Origin: JBEKTW01 sp049515655
Lineage (GTDB): Bacteria; Bacteroidota; Ignavibacteria; UBA10030; SZUA-254
Assembly (NCBI GenBank): GCA_049515655.1
Contig: JBEKTW010000011.1
Location: 62,001-126,000, forward strand
Reading direction: 5' to 3'
DNA length: 64,000 nt
In this document: positions 16,311-24,271 of the stretch, in pieces
Layout: every line of letters begins with the position of its first letter
Numbering within the stretch: the first letter of the stretch is position 1
The notes under the pieces: model-generated
Told to the model about the DNA's origin: nothing
Seen by the model: only the letters and a program-made list of their open reading frames with translations
Database searches by the model: none
Made by a program: the position numbers and the translations under genes

Positions 16311-17438
16311 CTATTCAAGAACAAAAATGTTTTTCTTCTTGCCGATCTCTTTCAGAACTTTCGGCCACACGGTAACGCTGACCTCACCGAGATGAGCTTT
16401 GCGCAGGAGCAGCATGGTCGTTCGCGATTGTCCGATGCCGCCGCCGACGCTGAGTGGAATTTCATCCTTCTGGATTGCCTGGTGATAGGGAAGCTTCAGG
16501 AAATCGAGTTGTCCGGACATCTCAAGCTGCGTTTTGAGAGTGTCTTTGGTCACCCGGATTCCCATGGATGACAATTCATGGCGTCGTTTTGTGACATAGT
16601 TCCAGACCAGAATGTCGCCGTTGATCCCGTGCATTGGTTTCCCGCTGTCGGAAACGGTCTCGGTCACCCAGTCGTCGTAATCCGCCGCCCGCATTTCGTG
16701 GGGGTAGCCGTCTTTGAGCGGCCAGCCGATGCCGATGATGAAGACCGCCGGATATTTCTGGAGAATTTGTGTCTCACGCTGCTTGCGGGGAAGGTCGGGG
16801 TACATGTCCAGGATTTCTTCCGCGTGGAGGAACGTCAGTTCATCAGGAAGATTGGGAAATTTACTCGACTTCAATTTCGGGAACATGTCCTGGATGAACA
16901 CTTCCGAACCCTTGATGACTTTCCAGATCTTTCGGACGATTTCCTTGAGGAATTTCAGGTTTCTCTGGTCGGCTGTTATGACCCGCTCCCAGTCCCATTG
17001 GTCTACGTATGCGCTGTGGTCATGGTCTAGGAAGTAATCTTTCCGCACTGCCCGCATGTCGGTCATAATCCCTTCGCCAACTTTGCAGCCGAACTGTCTT
17101 AGCGCCATCCGCTTCCACTTCGTCGCAGCTTGCACAACCTGGGCGGTGATGCGCTTATCGAGTCCAAGCCCGCACGGAAATTCGATCGGTGTGCGCGAGC
17201 CGTCCCGGTCGAGATAGTCGTTGACGCCGCTCTCCCGGTCCACGATCAATGGTACTTCGACGTGAAACAGGTTCAACTCCTTGCAGAGGTTGTCTTCAAT
17301 GTACCGCTTCAGGTGGAAAAGCGCGATTTGGGTTTCTTTCGGAGTTAGTAGTGAGCTGTACCCGCCGGGAAGTATTTTTTCAACTTCTTCGTAAGTACTG
17401 ATTCCTGGTCCCGCCAGGTCCGCTTTTTTATCTGCCAT
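16311..17438 (-). CDS. asnA: Aspartate--ammonia ligase (asparagine synthetase A)
   Basis: An ATP-dependent ligase making asparagine from aspartate and ammonia; a class II aminoacyl-tRNA-synthetase-like fold. It has 375 residues, somewhat longer than the roughly 330 of E. coli AsnA. Recognisable are the N-terminal GGYSSLLTPKETQIALF-type start, DRESGVNDYLD, the HDHSAYVDQWDWE motif and the C-terminal SVGGGIGQSRTTMLLL. AAAGGAGAT sits correctly before the ATG. Its product is the substrate of the asparaginase-like enzyme encoded next. Confidence 0.96.
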   Translation of the reverse strand: MADKKADLAGPGISTYEEVEKILPGGYSSLLTPKETQIALFHLKRYIEDNLCKELNLFHVEVPLIVDRESGVNDYLDRDGSRTPIEFPCGLGLDKRITAQVVQAATKWKRMALRQFGCKVGEGIMTDMRAVRKDYFLDHDHSAYVDQWDWERVITADQRNLKFLKEIVRKIWKVIKGSEVFIQDMFPKLKSSKFPNLPDELTFLHAEEILDMYPDLPRKQRETQILQKYPAVFIIGIGWPLKDGYPHEMRAADYDDWVTETVSDSGKPMHGINGDILVWNYVTKRRHELSSMGIRVTKDTLKTQLEMSGQLDFLKLPYHQAIQKDEIPLSVGGGIGQSRTTMLLLRKAHLGEVSVTVWPKVLKEIGKKKNIFVLE

Positions 17439-17813
17439 AGGTGAATCTCCTTTAAGTGGTTTTCGATAGATTGATCATTTGGAAAAATACTCGAATGTCA
17501 TCACCGTTTGCCCGCCAAAGCTCTGGAGGGCACATTCTCCATGCGGTCGAGTGAAACCGGTGCTTTTCGGGTGATGATAAATGCAAAAGAACGGGGTGCG
17601 GAACGCATCCGCCAACAGATTCAGGTGATAGAGGTCTGCTTCCATAAGTTAAGAATTTTGGCCATGAATGTCAATCGAACGTTCTTCGGTCGAAGGCTAG
17701 TCGCCTTGCTTCCCTATCACATTTTTCTTAATTTGTACCATCCATTTTCCGATTCATAATGCTACATTCCGTCTGCGGATGAACTTAACAATTCACATAC
17801 TCAACAAGGCAAC
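17439..17813. other. Divergent intergenic region between asnA and dnaG
   Basis: 375 bp carrying the asnA promoter side (minus) and the dnaG promoter (17705-17735, described separately). A short + strand frame at 17508-17759 shows no conserved features and would overlap the promoter; I do not call it a gene. Confidence 0.55.
17705..17735 (+). promoter_or_regulatory. Predicted dnaG promoter (TTG-N19/20-TTAATTTG)
   Basis: TTG at 17706-17708, then about 19 nt, then TTAATTTG (17728-17735), one mismatch from TAnnTTTG. The -33 region is embedded in CTTGCTTCCCTAT (17705-17717), an exact 13-mer also found at the same place upstream of ffh. Confidence 0.5.
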
Positions 17814-19709
17814 GTGCGGATCCCACCCGAAAAAATAGATGAAGTGCGCAATGCGATCGACATCGTCGATTACATCGGTTCATTCGTCAAGCTGAAGAAA
17901 CGCGGGAAGAATTACGTCGGTCTGTGTCCGTTTCACACCGAGAAGACTCCGTCGTTCAACGTGTCGGCTGAACGACAGATGTACCACTGCTTCGGGTGCG
18001 GTGTCGGGGGAAATGTGTTCACGTATGTTATGGAGTACGAAAAGGTTTCGTTCACCGAGGCGGTCCGCTCGCTTGCGGAAAAAGCCGGTATCACGCTTCC
18101 GGAGTACTCGCCACAGCAACAGGCCGTGGAAAGCGTCCAGGAACAACTCTACCAGGTCACGCGCACGGCGGCGCGCTTCTTCTACCAGAATCTCACGGAT
18201 ACCACGGAGGGGAAACTGGCGCTGGAGTATTTTCGCTTTCGCGGTTTCAGCGATGAGACCATCAAATCATTCGGGCTCGGCTACGCGCCGAACTCATGGG
18301 ATGCTCTGGTCAAGCACGCTGAACGGGAGAACGTCGGGGTTCAATTGCTTGAGCAGGCAGGCCTTGCTCACAAGAGGGAGGACGGGACATATTACGACTA
18401 TTTCCGCGGTCGGGCGTTGTTTCCAATTTTTTCCACAACGGGTCGAGTCATCGGATTTGGCGCGCGAAAAATGCGGGAAGACGACCCGCTGGGGAAATAC
18501 ATCAACTCCCCCGAAACACCTATCTATAATAAGAGCCGCAGCCTTTACGGCCTCTTCCAGTCCAAAGAGTCAATCCGTGAAAATGATTTTGCAATCCTGG
18601 TCGAAGGGTACGCCGACCTCATCAGTGTGTTCCAGGCCGGTGTGAAGAATATCGTCGCCTCCAGCGGCACCGCACTCACGGAAGAGCAAATCCGGCTGAT
18701 TGGACGCTACACAAAGAATATTACGATCGTCTATGATGCCGATTCCGCCGGCTCGAAAGCGGCGTTGCGCGGAGTCGACCTGATCCTCCAGCAGGGCATG
18801 GATGTTCGTGTGGCCGAGCTCCCCCAGGGTGACGACCCCGACTCGTTTGTCAGGAAAAACGGAGGCGAGGCCTTTCGCAAACTCACCGCCGGCGCCGTTT
18901 CCTTTATCGATTTTCTGGCACTGACGTTCGAACATGAGGGAAAACTCTCGACGCCGGAAGGGCAGACAGAGACCGTTCGTGCGATCGTGCAAACGATTGC
19001 AAAAGTCGGAGATGAATTAAAGAGAAATTTCTACATACGCCATGTGGCGGAAAAGTATAAACTCTACGAGACGATGCTGCATCGAGAGCTCGAGAAGCAA
19101 CTAGGCGAGCATTTTCAGAACTCGCAGACGCGCGTGACCGTTGCCAAAACGGGAACCATTTCCGGCGAACGCACCACAATACATCAGACAACGCCACCAG
19201 TCGGGATCCCACCAGAAGAACGAGATGTAATCCAAGCGATGCTTGACGGAGGACCAGATATCACACGGTTCGTATTTCAGCATGTCGGGGTCGACGATTT
19301 CTCAATGCCCGAAACTCGATGGCTTGTGTTGCAGATTATGGCGAGTCACGAGGAAGGACTCGAGATCGTTCCGGCAAACCTCGTCAACTTGGTTGAGGAT
19401 GAACGACAACGAAGACTGATTACGGACCTTGTCTTTGAAAAGGACCAACCGACCAAGCGATGGGACGAGGGAGGCGTGAAAGTCGAGAAGGGGAGTCCAC
19501 TCAAAAGAGCGTTCGACGCTGTAAAGAGGTTTAAATGGAGCGAGGTCCAACAGCTCAAGAGGGAAAATAATCAGGCATTGGCGGAAGCTGCCCGACGCGG
19601 AGAGGATTCGAGCTCCTACAGCGAACGGAACAAAGAACTCGTACTGCAGGAAAATGAGATCAGGAACTGGGTATTCAAAGAGGCACCCCCCGCCAACGAG
19701 TCTGTTTGA
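17814..19709 (+). CDS. dnaG: DNA primase
   Basis: A 631-residue replicative primase. The CHC2 zinc finger is C38-P-F-H41...C59-F-G-C62. The TOPRIM catalytic centre shows VEGYAD (first Glu) and YDADSAG (DxD). The C-terminal part, more variable, is the DnaB-interacting domain. Start is GTG at 17814, giving the usual MRIPPEKIDEVRNAIDIVDYI beginning; only a weak AAGG precedes it. It opens a + strand run continuing through the STAS and PEBP genes. Confidence 0.97.
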   Translation: MRIPPEKIDEVRNAIDIVDYIGSFVKLKKRGKNYVGLCPFHTEKTPSFNVSAERQMYHCFGCGVGGNVFTYVMEYEKVSFTEAVRSLAEKAGITLPEYSPQQQAVESVQEQLYQVTRTAARFFYQNLTDTTEGKLALEYFRFRGFSDETIKSFGLGYAPNSWDALVKHAERENVGVQLLEQAGLAHKREDGTYYDYFRGRALFPIFSTTGRVIGFGARKMREDDPLGKYINSPETPIYNKSRSLYGLFQSKESIRENDFAILVEGYADLISVFQAGVKNIVASSGTALTEEQIRLIGRYTKNITIVYDADSAGSKAALRGVDLILQQGMDVRVAELPQGDDPDSFVRKNGGEAFRKLTAGAVSFIDFLALTFEHEGKLSTPEGQTETVRAIVQTIAKVGDELKRNFYIRHVAEKYKLYETMLHRELEKQLGEHFQNSQTRVTVAKTGTISGERTTIHQTTPPVGIPPEERDVIQAMLDGGPDITRFVFQHVGVDDFSMPETRWLVLQIMASHEEGLEIVPANLVNLVEDERQRRLITDLVFEKDQPTKRWDEGGVKVEKGSPLKRAFDAVKRFKWSEVQQLKRENNQALAEAARRGEDSSSYSERNKELVLQENEIRNWVFKEAPPANESV

Positions 19710-19779
19710 CTTTTTAGCTGGACTTTTGTATGATGATGCAGTATTGTAATCCTCTCACTATCATAATTCGGGGAAAATC

Positions 19780-20130
19780 ATGACGATCAAAGAAACAATG
19801 GAAGACCAGATTGCGATCTTAGCATTGAAGGGAGACCTTGTAAGCGAGGATGACACTTCCAAGCTCAAAGAGAAGATCCATAGTCTCGTCGGCGACGAGG
19901 TCAGGCAAGTCGTTATCGACCTCGGCGGCGTGAATTTCATCAATAGCTCGGGGCTGGGCACGCTGATTGCCGCACTCACCACGGTCCGCAATGCCGGCGG
20001 CAACCTTTGTCTCGCCCGGATCGGTGAAAAGGTGCAGAACCTCTTTGTCATAACACAGCTCGTGAAGGTGTTCGATACGTATGAGACCTCTCAGCGGGCG
20101 GTGGCGAGCTTCAGCACAAGGAAGAAATAG
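19780..20130 (+). CDS. STAS-domain anti-sigma factor antagonist
   Basis: A 116-residue single STAS domain of the SpoIIAA/RsbV type. The phosphorylation motif is FINSSGLGTL, with S56 as the expected phosphorylated residue by comparison with SpoIIAA. In known systems the unphosphorylated form binds a switch kinase and frees a sigma factor or other target. No kinase or phosphatase partner is adjacent. GGGGAAA precedes the ATG. Confidence 0.92.
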   Translation: MTIKETMEDQIAILALKGDLVSEDDTSKLKEKIHSLVGDEVRQVVIDLGGVNFINSSGLGTLIAALTTVRNAGGNLCLARIGEKVQNLFVITQLVKVFDTYETSQRAVASFSTRKK

Positions 20131-20165
20131 TCGCTTCAAATCTACACCTTGGGGGAAAATTCGTT

Positions 20166-20705
20166 ATGGAGAGCGTAACGATGAGTCTTTTCTTGATTCT
20201 TGTTGCTGTAATTCTCGGCGGGAGCAGTGTGAAATTCAAACTTAACTCGTCTGCATTTCAAAACGGTAAACCCATTCCGACGAAATACGCTTCAGCCTAT
20301 GTTTCCGGGGGAAAGAATATTTCTTTCCCGCTTTCATGGAGCGTTACACCGGGCGGCACGAAATCGTTCGCTCTCACGGTCGTTGACCTTCATCCGATCG
20401 CGAACAATTGGGTTCACTGGGCGGTCATCAATATCCCGGGCACGGCTGCTTCGCTTCCCGAAGGTGCATCACGCAGATACCTGCCGTCGGGGTCGAAGGA
20501 GTTGTATAATTCGTTCGGCGACCTTGGCTACGGAGGACCCGGCCCGCCGAAAGGCTCCGGTCCTCACAAATATGAAATAACAATCTTCGCGTTAAATGTC
20601 GATAGTCTCGACCTCACCCTCAACGCCTCGCTCAGCGCATTCACAAAAGCGATCGAGGGGAAAGTGATCGGGTCGACGAAGATGGTGGGGGTGTACGAGA
20701 GGTAG
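20166..20705 (+). CDS. YbhB/YbcL family PEBP (Raf-kinase-inhibitor-like) protein
   Basis: A 179-residue phosphatidylethanolamine-binding-protein homologue. An N-terminal hydrophobic segment (about residues 6-20) suggests export or membrane anchoring. The ligand pocket signature is intact: FALTVVDLHP, NWVHWAVINIP, YGGPGPPKGSGPHKYEI. Bacterial members have no settled biochemical role despite the name. GGGGGA precedes the ATG. It sits 36 nt after the STAS gene and 21 nt before tcmP. Confidence 0.9.
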   Translation: MESVTMSLFLILVAVILGGSSVKFKLNSSAFQNGKPIPTKYASAYVSGGKNISFPLSWSVTPGGTKSFALTVVDLHPIANNWVHWAVINIPGTAASLPEGASRRYLPSGSKELYNSFGDLGYGGPGPPKGSGPHKYEITIFALNVDSLDLTLNASLSAFTKAIEGKVIGSTKMVGVYER

Positions 20706-20726
20706 AGTTCTAAAGAGGAGGATAGC

Positions 20727-21587
20727 TTGAAGAACAATGAATTAAATTGGGTGGATGACGGACTATTGAGGAATGAAAATCTCGGTGCATGGGCCGAAGA
20801 TAAATACATGATTCTCTTCAATTACCTGAGCATCTTTTCCAGTGGAATGAAACGGATATGGGATAAAAGAGTCTTCATTGATCTGTTCTCAGGATCAGGG
20901 TGTGGGAGGATAAGAAATTCCGATAAGATATTGAAAGGATCGCCGCTGTTAGCATTGTCCACTCCCAACCGGTTTGACAAATATATTTTTTGCGATAAGG
21001 AACCTGACAATATCGATGCGTTGCGTCAAAGGGTGGAGGCCGAATTCCCGGATGTTGATGTTACCTACATCGTAGGTGACTGCAATGAAAAAATACCGGA
21101 GATTGAGAGAGCCATTCCTGCCCACTCCAAATCCAATACCGTCCTGACGTTCTGCTTCGTAGATCCGTTTGATCTGGGTATTCATTTTTTGTCGTTGAAG
21201 AATCTTGCGAAGAACAGGTTAATAGATTTTTTGATCTTGCTTGCTCTCCACATGGATGGTAATCGCAACGTCAAACACTACATGAATCCTAGGAATGTTA
21301 AGGTTGATCATTTTCTCGGCGATCATGCCTGGAGAGAGCGATGGACGGAGTTTCAAAAATCAGGTCATGGTTTTCCTCTCTTTCTTGCAAACGAGTTTGA
21401 GAAAAGGATGTTCTCGCTTAATTACATAAAATCCTCGATGGGAAATAGGAGAGCATTCAAATCAGACGAAAAGAATCTTCCATTATATCACCTCGCATTT
21501 TTCTCAAAGAACCCCAAAGGATATAAGTTTTGGCATCAGGGGCTAAAATACGGTTCCTCGCAGACAATCATTGAATTCGAGGAATAA
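20727..21587 (+). CDS. tcmP: Three-Cys-motif partner protein TcmP (SAM-methyltransferase-like)
   Basis: A 286-residue protein of the TcmP family, named because it is encoded beside proteins with a three-Cys motif, as here. A Rossmann-type SAM-binding pattern is visible: motif I FIDLFSGSGCG (50-60), acidic IFCDKE (88-92), GDCNEK, and a DPF motif at 146-148 in CFVDPFDLG. Function is unknown; a methyltransferase role is inferred from these motifs. Start is TTG at 20727 with a very strong AGAGGAGGAT 7 nt upstream. Parts of the gene are clearly more A+T-rich than its neighbours, suggesting acquisition. Confidence 0.88.
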   Translation: MKNNELNWVDDGLLRNENLGAWAEDKYMILFNYLSIFSSGMKRIWDKRVFIDLFSGSGCGRIRNSDKILKGSPLLALSTPNRFDKYIFCDKEPDNIDALRQRVEAEFPDVDVTYIVGDCNEKIPEIERAIPAHSKSNTVLTFCFVDPFDLGIHFLSLKNLAKNRLIDFLILLALHMDGNRNVKHYMNPRNVKVDHFLGDHAWRERWTEFQKSGHGFPLFLANEFEKRMFSLNYIKSSMGNRRAFKSDEKNLPLYHLAFFSKNPKGYKFWHQGLKYGSSQTIIEFEE

Positions 21588-21588
21588 T

Positions 21589-22377
21589 ATGGCACAGCGG
21601 TCCTCGATCGAATGGACAGAAGCAACCTGGAATCCGGTGACTGGTTGTACTAAGATCAGTCCCGGGTGCAGACACTGTTATGCCGAGCGGCTGGCTGGGC
21701 GTTTGAAAGCAATGGGCTCTTCTCGCTACCGGAATGGGTTTAACGTCACGCTCCAGCCCGACATTGTCGACCTCCCGCTTCACTGGAAACAACCCAGAAT
21801 AATTTTCGTCAACTCGATGAGCGATCTGTTTCACGAGGCTATTCCTGACGAATATATCGTGAAAGTTTTTGCAACAATGCAATTGGCTCATTGGCACACG
21901 TTTCAGATACTGACGAAGCGATCCGGGCGGTTGAGTTCACTCGCGAGCTTACTTCCTTGGCCCTCGAATGTCTGGATCGGAGTAAGTGTTGAATCATCGG
22001 ATTACGCTTTTCGCATCGCCGACCTCGTCAAGGTTCCTGCGGCAGTAAGATTTCTATCCCTGGAACCTTTGTTATCATTCTTGCCGAGGCTTCCGCTCCG
22101 GGGAATAGATTGGGTCATCGTCGGAGGGGAATCGGGCCCTGGAGCCCGTCCGATGAAACAAGAATGGGTGCGGACCATCCAAATCAAATGTAAGCAGATG
22201 GACGTCCCTTTCTTCTTCAAACAATGGGGAGGTGTGAACAAGAAGGCTGCGGGGCGGGCACTCGGCGGCAGAACATGGAATGAAATGCCGGAACCAAGGG
22301 TTCGCAAAGAGATGAAAACGAACGTCTTGATTCCAGTTCAGCATACTCTTGAGGTTCCTGCGCTCGCTGGCGCCTAG
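21589..22377 (+). CDS. DUF5131 (phage Gp37/Gp68-like) three-Cys-motif protein
   Basis: A 262-residue protein of the Gp37/Gp68 family. The hallmark is TGC20-TKISPG-C27-RH-C30-YAE, a C-x6-C-x2-C cluster that resembles, but does not match, the radical-SAM CxxxCxxC spacing. It is followed by IFVNSMSDLFHE, a WIGVSVES strand and a conserved C-terminal VGGESGPGARP...FFFKQWGG. These elements suggest a radical-SAM-like barrel. The ATG lies one base after the tcmP stop, so the pair is translated together. The family is often phage- or island-borne; its chemistry is not established to my knowledge. Confidence 0.88.
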   Translation: MAQRSSIEWTEATWNPVTGCTKISPGCRHCYAERLAGRLKAMGSSRYRNGFNVTLQPDIVDLPLHWKQPRIIFVNSMSDLFHEAIPDEYIVKVFATMQLAHWHTFQILTKRSGRLSSLASLLPWPSNVWIGVSVESSDYAFRIADLVKVPAAVRFLSLEPLLSFLPRLPLRGIDWVIVGGESGPGARPMKQEWVRTIQIKCKQMDVPFFFKQWGGVNKKAAGRALGGRTWNEMPEPRVRKEMKTNVLIPVQHTLEVPALAGA

Positions 22378-22586
22378 GCGTCGCGGAATTGGCCATCCCC
22401 AGAATGCCCCAAGGAAAATTTTTTTTGACGCAGATTTGTTCTACTATCCGAATGCGGTCAACCGACAAAAAATGAATTTTCTTTTGCCTGCAGACTTGCA
22501 TTTTTTGGAAAAATTTCTCATATTCGTAGCCCGAAAACATTTTCTTCGTTTTTTAACGATTTGTGTAAAAACGCCAAGCTGTAACG

Positions 22587-23540
22587 ATGTCCATTCTTGT
22601 TAGTAACCTCACGAAATTCTACGGCGACGCCAAAGCGGTGGACGATATCTCGTTTGAAGTCCACTCGGGCGAGATTCTGGGCTTTCTCGGTCCAAACGGC
22701 GCGGGCAAGACCACCACGATGCGCATGATTACCTGCTATCTCGCGCCGAATGCGGGCTCGATCAAAGTAGAGGGGAAGGATATTCGGACAGAATCCGTCG
22801 AAGTTCGAAGATGCGTCGGATACCTGCCTGAACAAAATCCACTCTATTTGGACATGAACGTCCTGGAATATCTGGAGTATACCGCACAGCTTCAGGGTGT
22901 TCCGAGGCCGAACGTGCCGCGTCGCGTGAGAGAGATGGTTGAAGTCTGTGCGCTCGGTGAAATGAAGCATAAGGATCTCGGGCAACTCTCGAAAGGGTAC
23001 CGCCAGCGCGTTGGGCTTGCCGCTGCGATGATTCACGACCCGAAAGTCCTGATCTTTGATGAACCAACCAGCGGATTGGATCCCAATCAGATTGTCGAAA
23101 TCCGAAGTCTCATCCGGGATATCGGTAAGCAGAAGACCGTCGTTCTTTCAACCCACATCCTGTCCGAGGTGCAGGCAACATCCAATCGTGTCATCATTAT
23201 CAACCGCGGAAAGATTGTCGCTGACGGTCCGATAGAAGAACTACAGCGCGGCCTGCACGGCGGTGAAAAGATCACACTGGAGGTCAACGTTCCGGATGCG
23301 CAGCCGTTCACCGTGGTCTCCGTGCAGGTGAAATCGATTCCCGCGATTGAGTCCGTCAACCTGATTGAGGAGCGTGACGGCGTCAAGAAATTCAACGTAG
23401 GAACGTCTACGGGGGTCGATGTTCGGCCGGAGTTGTTCAAGCTTTGTGTTCAGAAGGGATGGACGCTTCTCGAGATGCACCGCGAGCAGACAAGCCTCGA
23501 AGACATTTTCCGCCAACTAACCGCCGAACCTGTGAAATGA
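22587..23540 (+). CDS. ABC transporter ATP-binding protein (GldA-like), module 1
   Basis: A 317-residue ABC-2-type ATPase: Walker A GPNGAGKTTTMR at about 34-45, signature LSKGYRQRVGLA, Walker B KVLIFDEPTSGLDPNQ, and a C-terminal about 80-residue extension typical of the CcmA/GldA subfamily. It first makes up module 1 of a duplicated exporter region, followed by permease, GldG-like and DUF4340 genes. The stop overlaps the permease ATG (ATGA). Substrate unknown; in flavobacteria homologous GldA/F/G is needed for gliding, which need not apply here. Confidence 0.92.
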   Translation: MSILVSNLTKFYGDAKAVDDISFEVHSGEILGFLGPNGAGKTTTMRMITCYLAPNAGSIKVEGKDIRTESVEVRRCVGYLPEQNPLYLDMNVLEYLEYTAQLQGVPRPNVPRRVREMVEVCALGEMKHKDLGQLSKGYRQRVGLAAAMIHDPKVLIFDEPTSGLDPNQIVEIRSLIRDIGKQKTVVLSTHILSEVQATSNRVIIINRGKIVADGPIEELQRGLHGGEKITLEVNVPDAQPFTVVSVQVKSIPAIESVNLIEERDGVKKFNVGTSTGVDVRPELFKLCVQKGWTLLEMHREQTSLEDIFRQLTAEPVK

Positions 23541-24250
23541 GTTTCGATAACATCAAATATATTTTTAAGAAGGAGCTGCGTTCATTCTTCAACTCGCCCG
23601 TGGCGTATATCGTTATCGTGGTCTTCCTCGTGATCCTCGGATGGTTCTTCACGAGCAATCTCTTCCTCGTGAACGTCGCCACGCTGCGCACGGTCTTTGA
23701 GATGACGCCTTTCCTGTTGTTGTTTTTCGCGCCGGCGATAACGATGCGCCTCATTTCGGAAGAGAAGAAGAGCGGGACACTGGAGCTTCTCCTCACCAAG
23801 CCGGTGAAGGAATACGAGATCGTGATCGGGAAATTTCTCGCCGCGTGGACGTTGTATTTTTTTGCATTGCTCCCCACGTTGTGTTACTACATCACAGTTT
23901 CTTTCCTTGGCTCGCTTGATCCCGGCCCCGTTATCGGTGGATATCTGGGGTTGCTGTTCGTCGGAGCGGTGTTTCTGGGGATCAGCGTTTTCGGTTCTTC
24001 CGTCACCGAGAACCAGGTCGTAGCGTTTATCGTGAGCTTCCTGATAGTGTTCATCCTGTTTATTCTGGACAAGATCCTTCTCTACGTGCCCAATACCATT
24101 GCCTCGACCCTGGAATATCTCAGCATCGACTACCATTTTTCCAACATTGCCCGCGGCGTGATTGACACCCGCGATATACTCTATTATCTCTCGGCAGTCG
24201 GTTTCACGCTGCTCCTGGCGACGACGGCTCTTCAAAAACGCAGATGGTAA
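23537..24250 (+). CDS. ABC-2 permease (GldF-like), module 1
   Basis: A 237-residue integral membrane protein with about six hydrophobic segments. It starts MSFDNIKYIFKKELRSFFNSPVAY and carries the conserved cytosolic motif TMRLISEEKKSGTLELLLTKP-like (residues about 75-95), diagnostic of GldF/ABC-2 permeases. The ATG overlaps the ATPase stop; an apparent upstream extension of the frame is just the ATPase gene in another frame. It pairs with the ATPase just upstream. The equivalent protein of module 2 is fused to its GldG partner. Confidence 0.92.
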   Translation: MSFDNIKYIFKKELRSFFNSPVAYIVIVVFLVILGWFFTSNLFLVNVATLRTVFEMTPFLLLFFAPAITMRLISEEKKSGTLELLLTKPVKEYEIVIGKFLAAWTLYFFALLPTLCYYITVSFLGSLDPGPVIGGYLGLLFVGAVFLGISVFGSSVTENQVVAFIVSFLIVFILFILDKILLYVPNTIASTLEYLSIDYHFSNIARGVIDTRDILYYLSAVGFTLLLATTALQKRRW

Positions 24251-24271
24251 ATTTAATCGTTAGATAATGTT

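Noticed and set aside
17508..17759. 83-codon + strand frame upstream of dnaG
   Set aside because: Overlaps the predicted dnaG promoter and shows no conserved motif.
21646..21678. DUF5131 cysteines as a canonical radical-SAM site
   Set aside because: The spacing is C-x6-C-x2-C, not CxxxCxxC, so radical-SAM chemistry is only a hypothesis.
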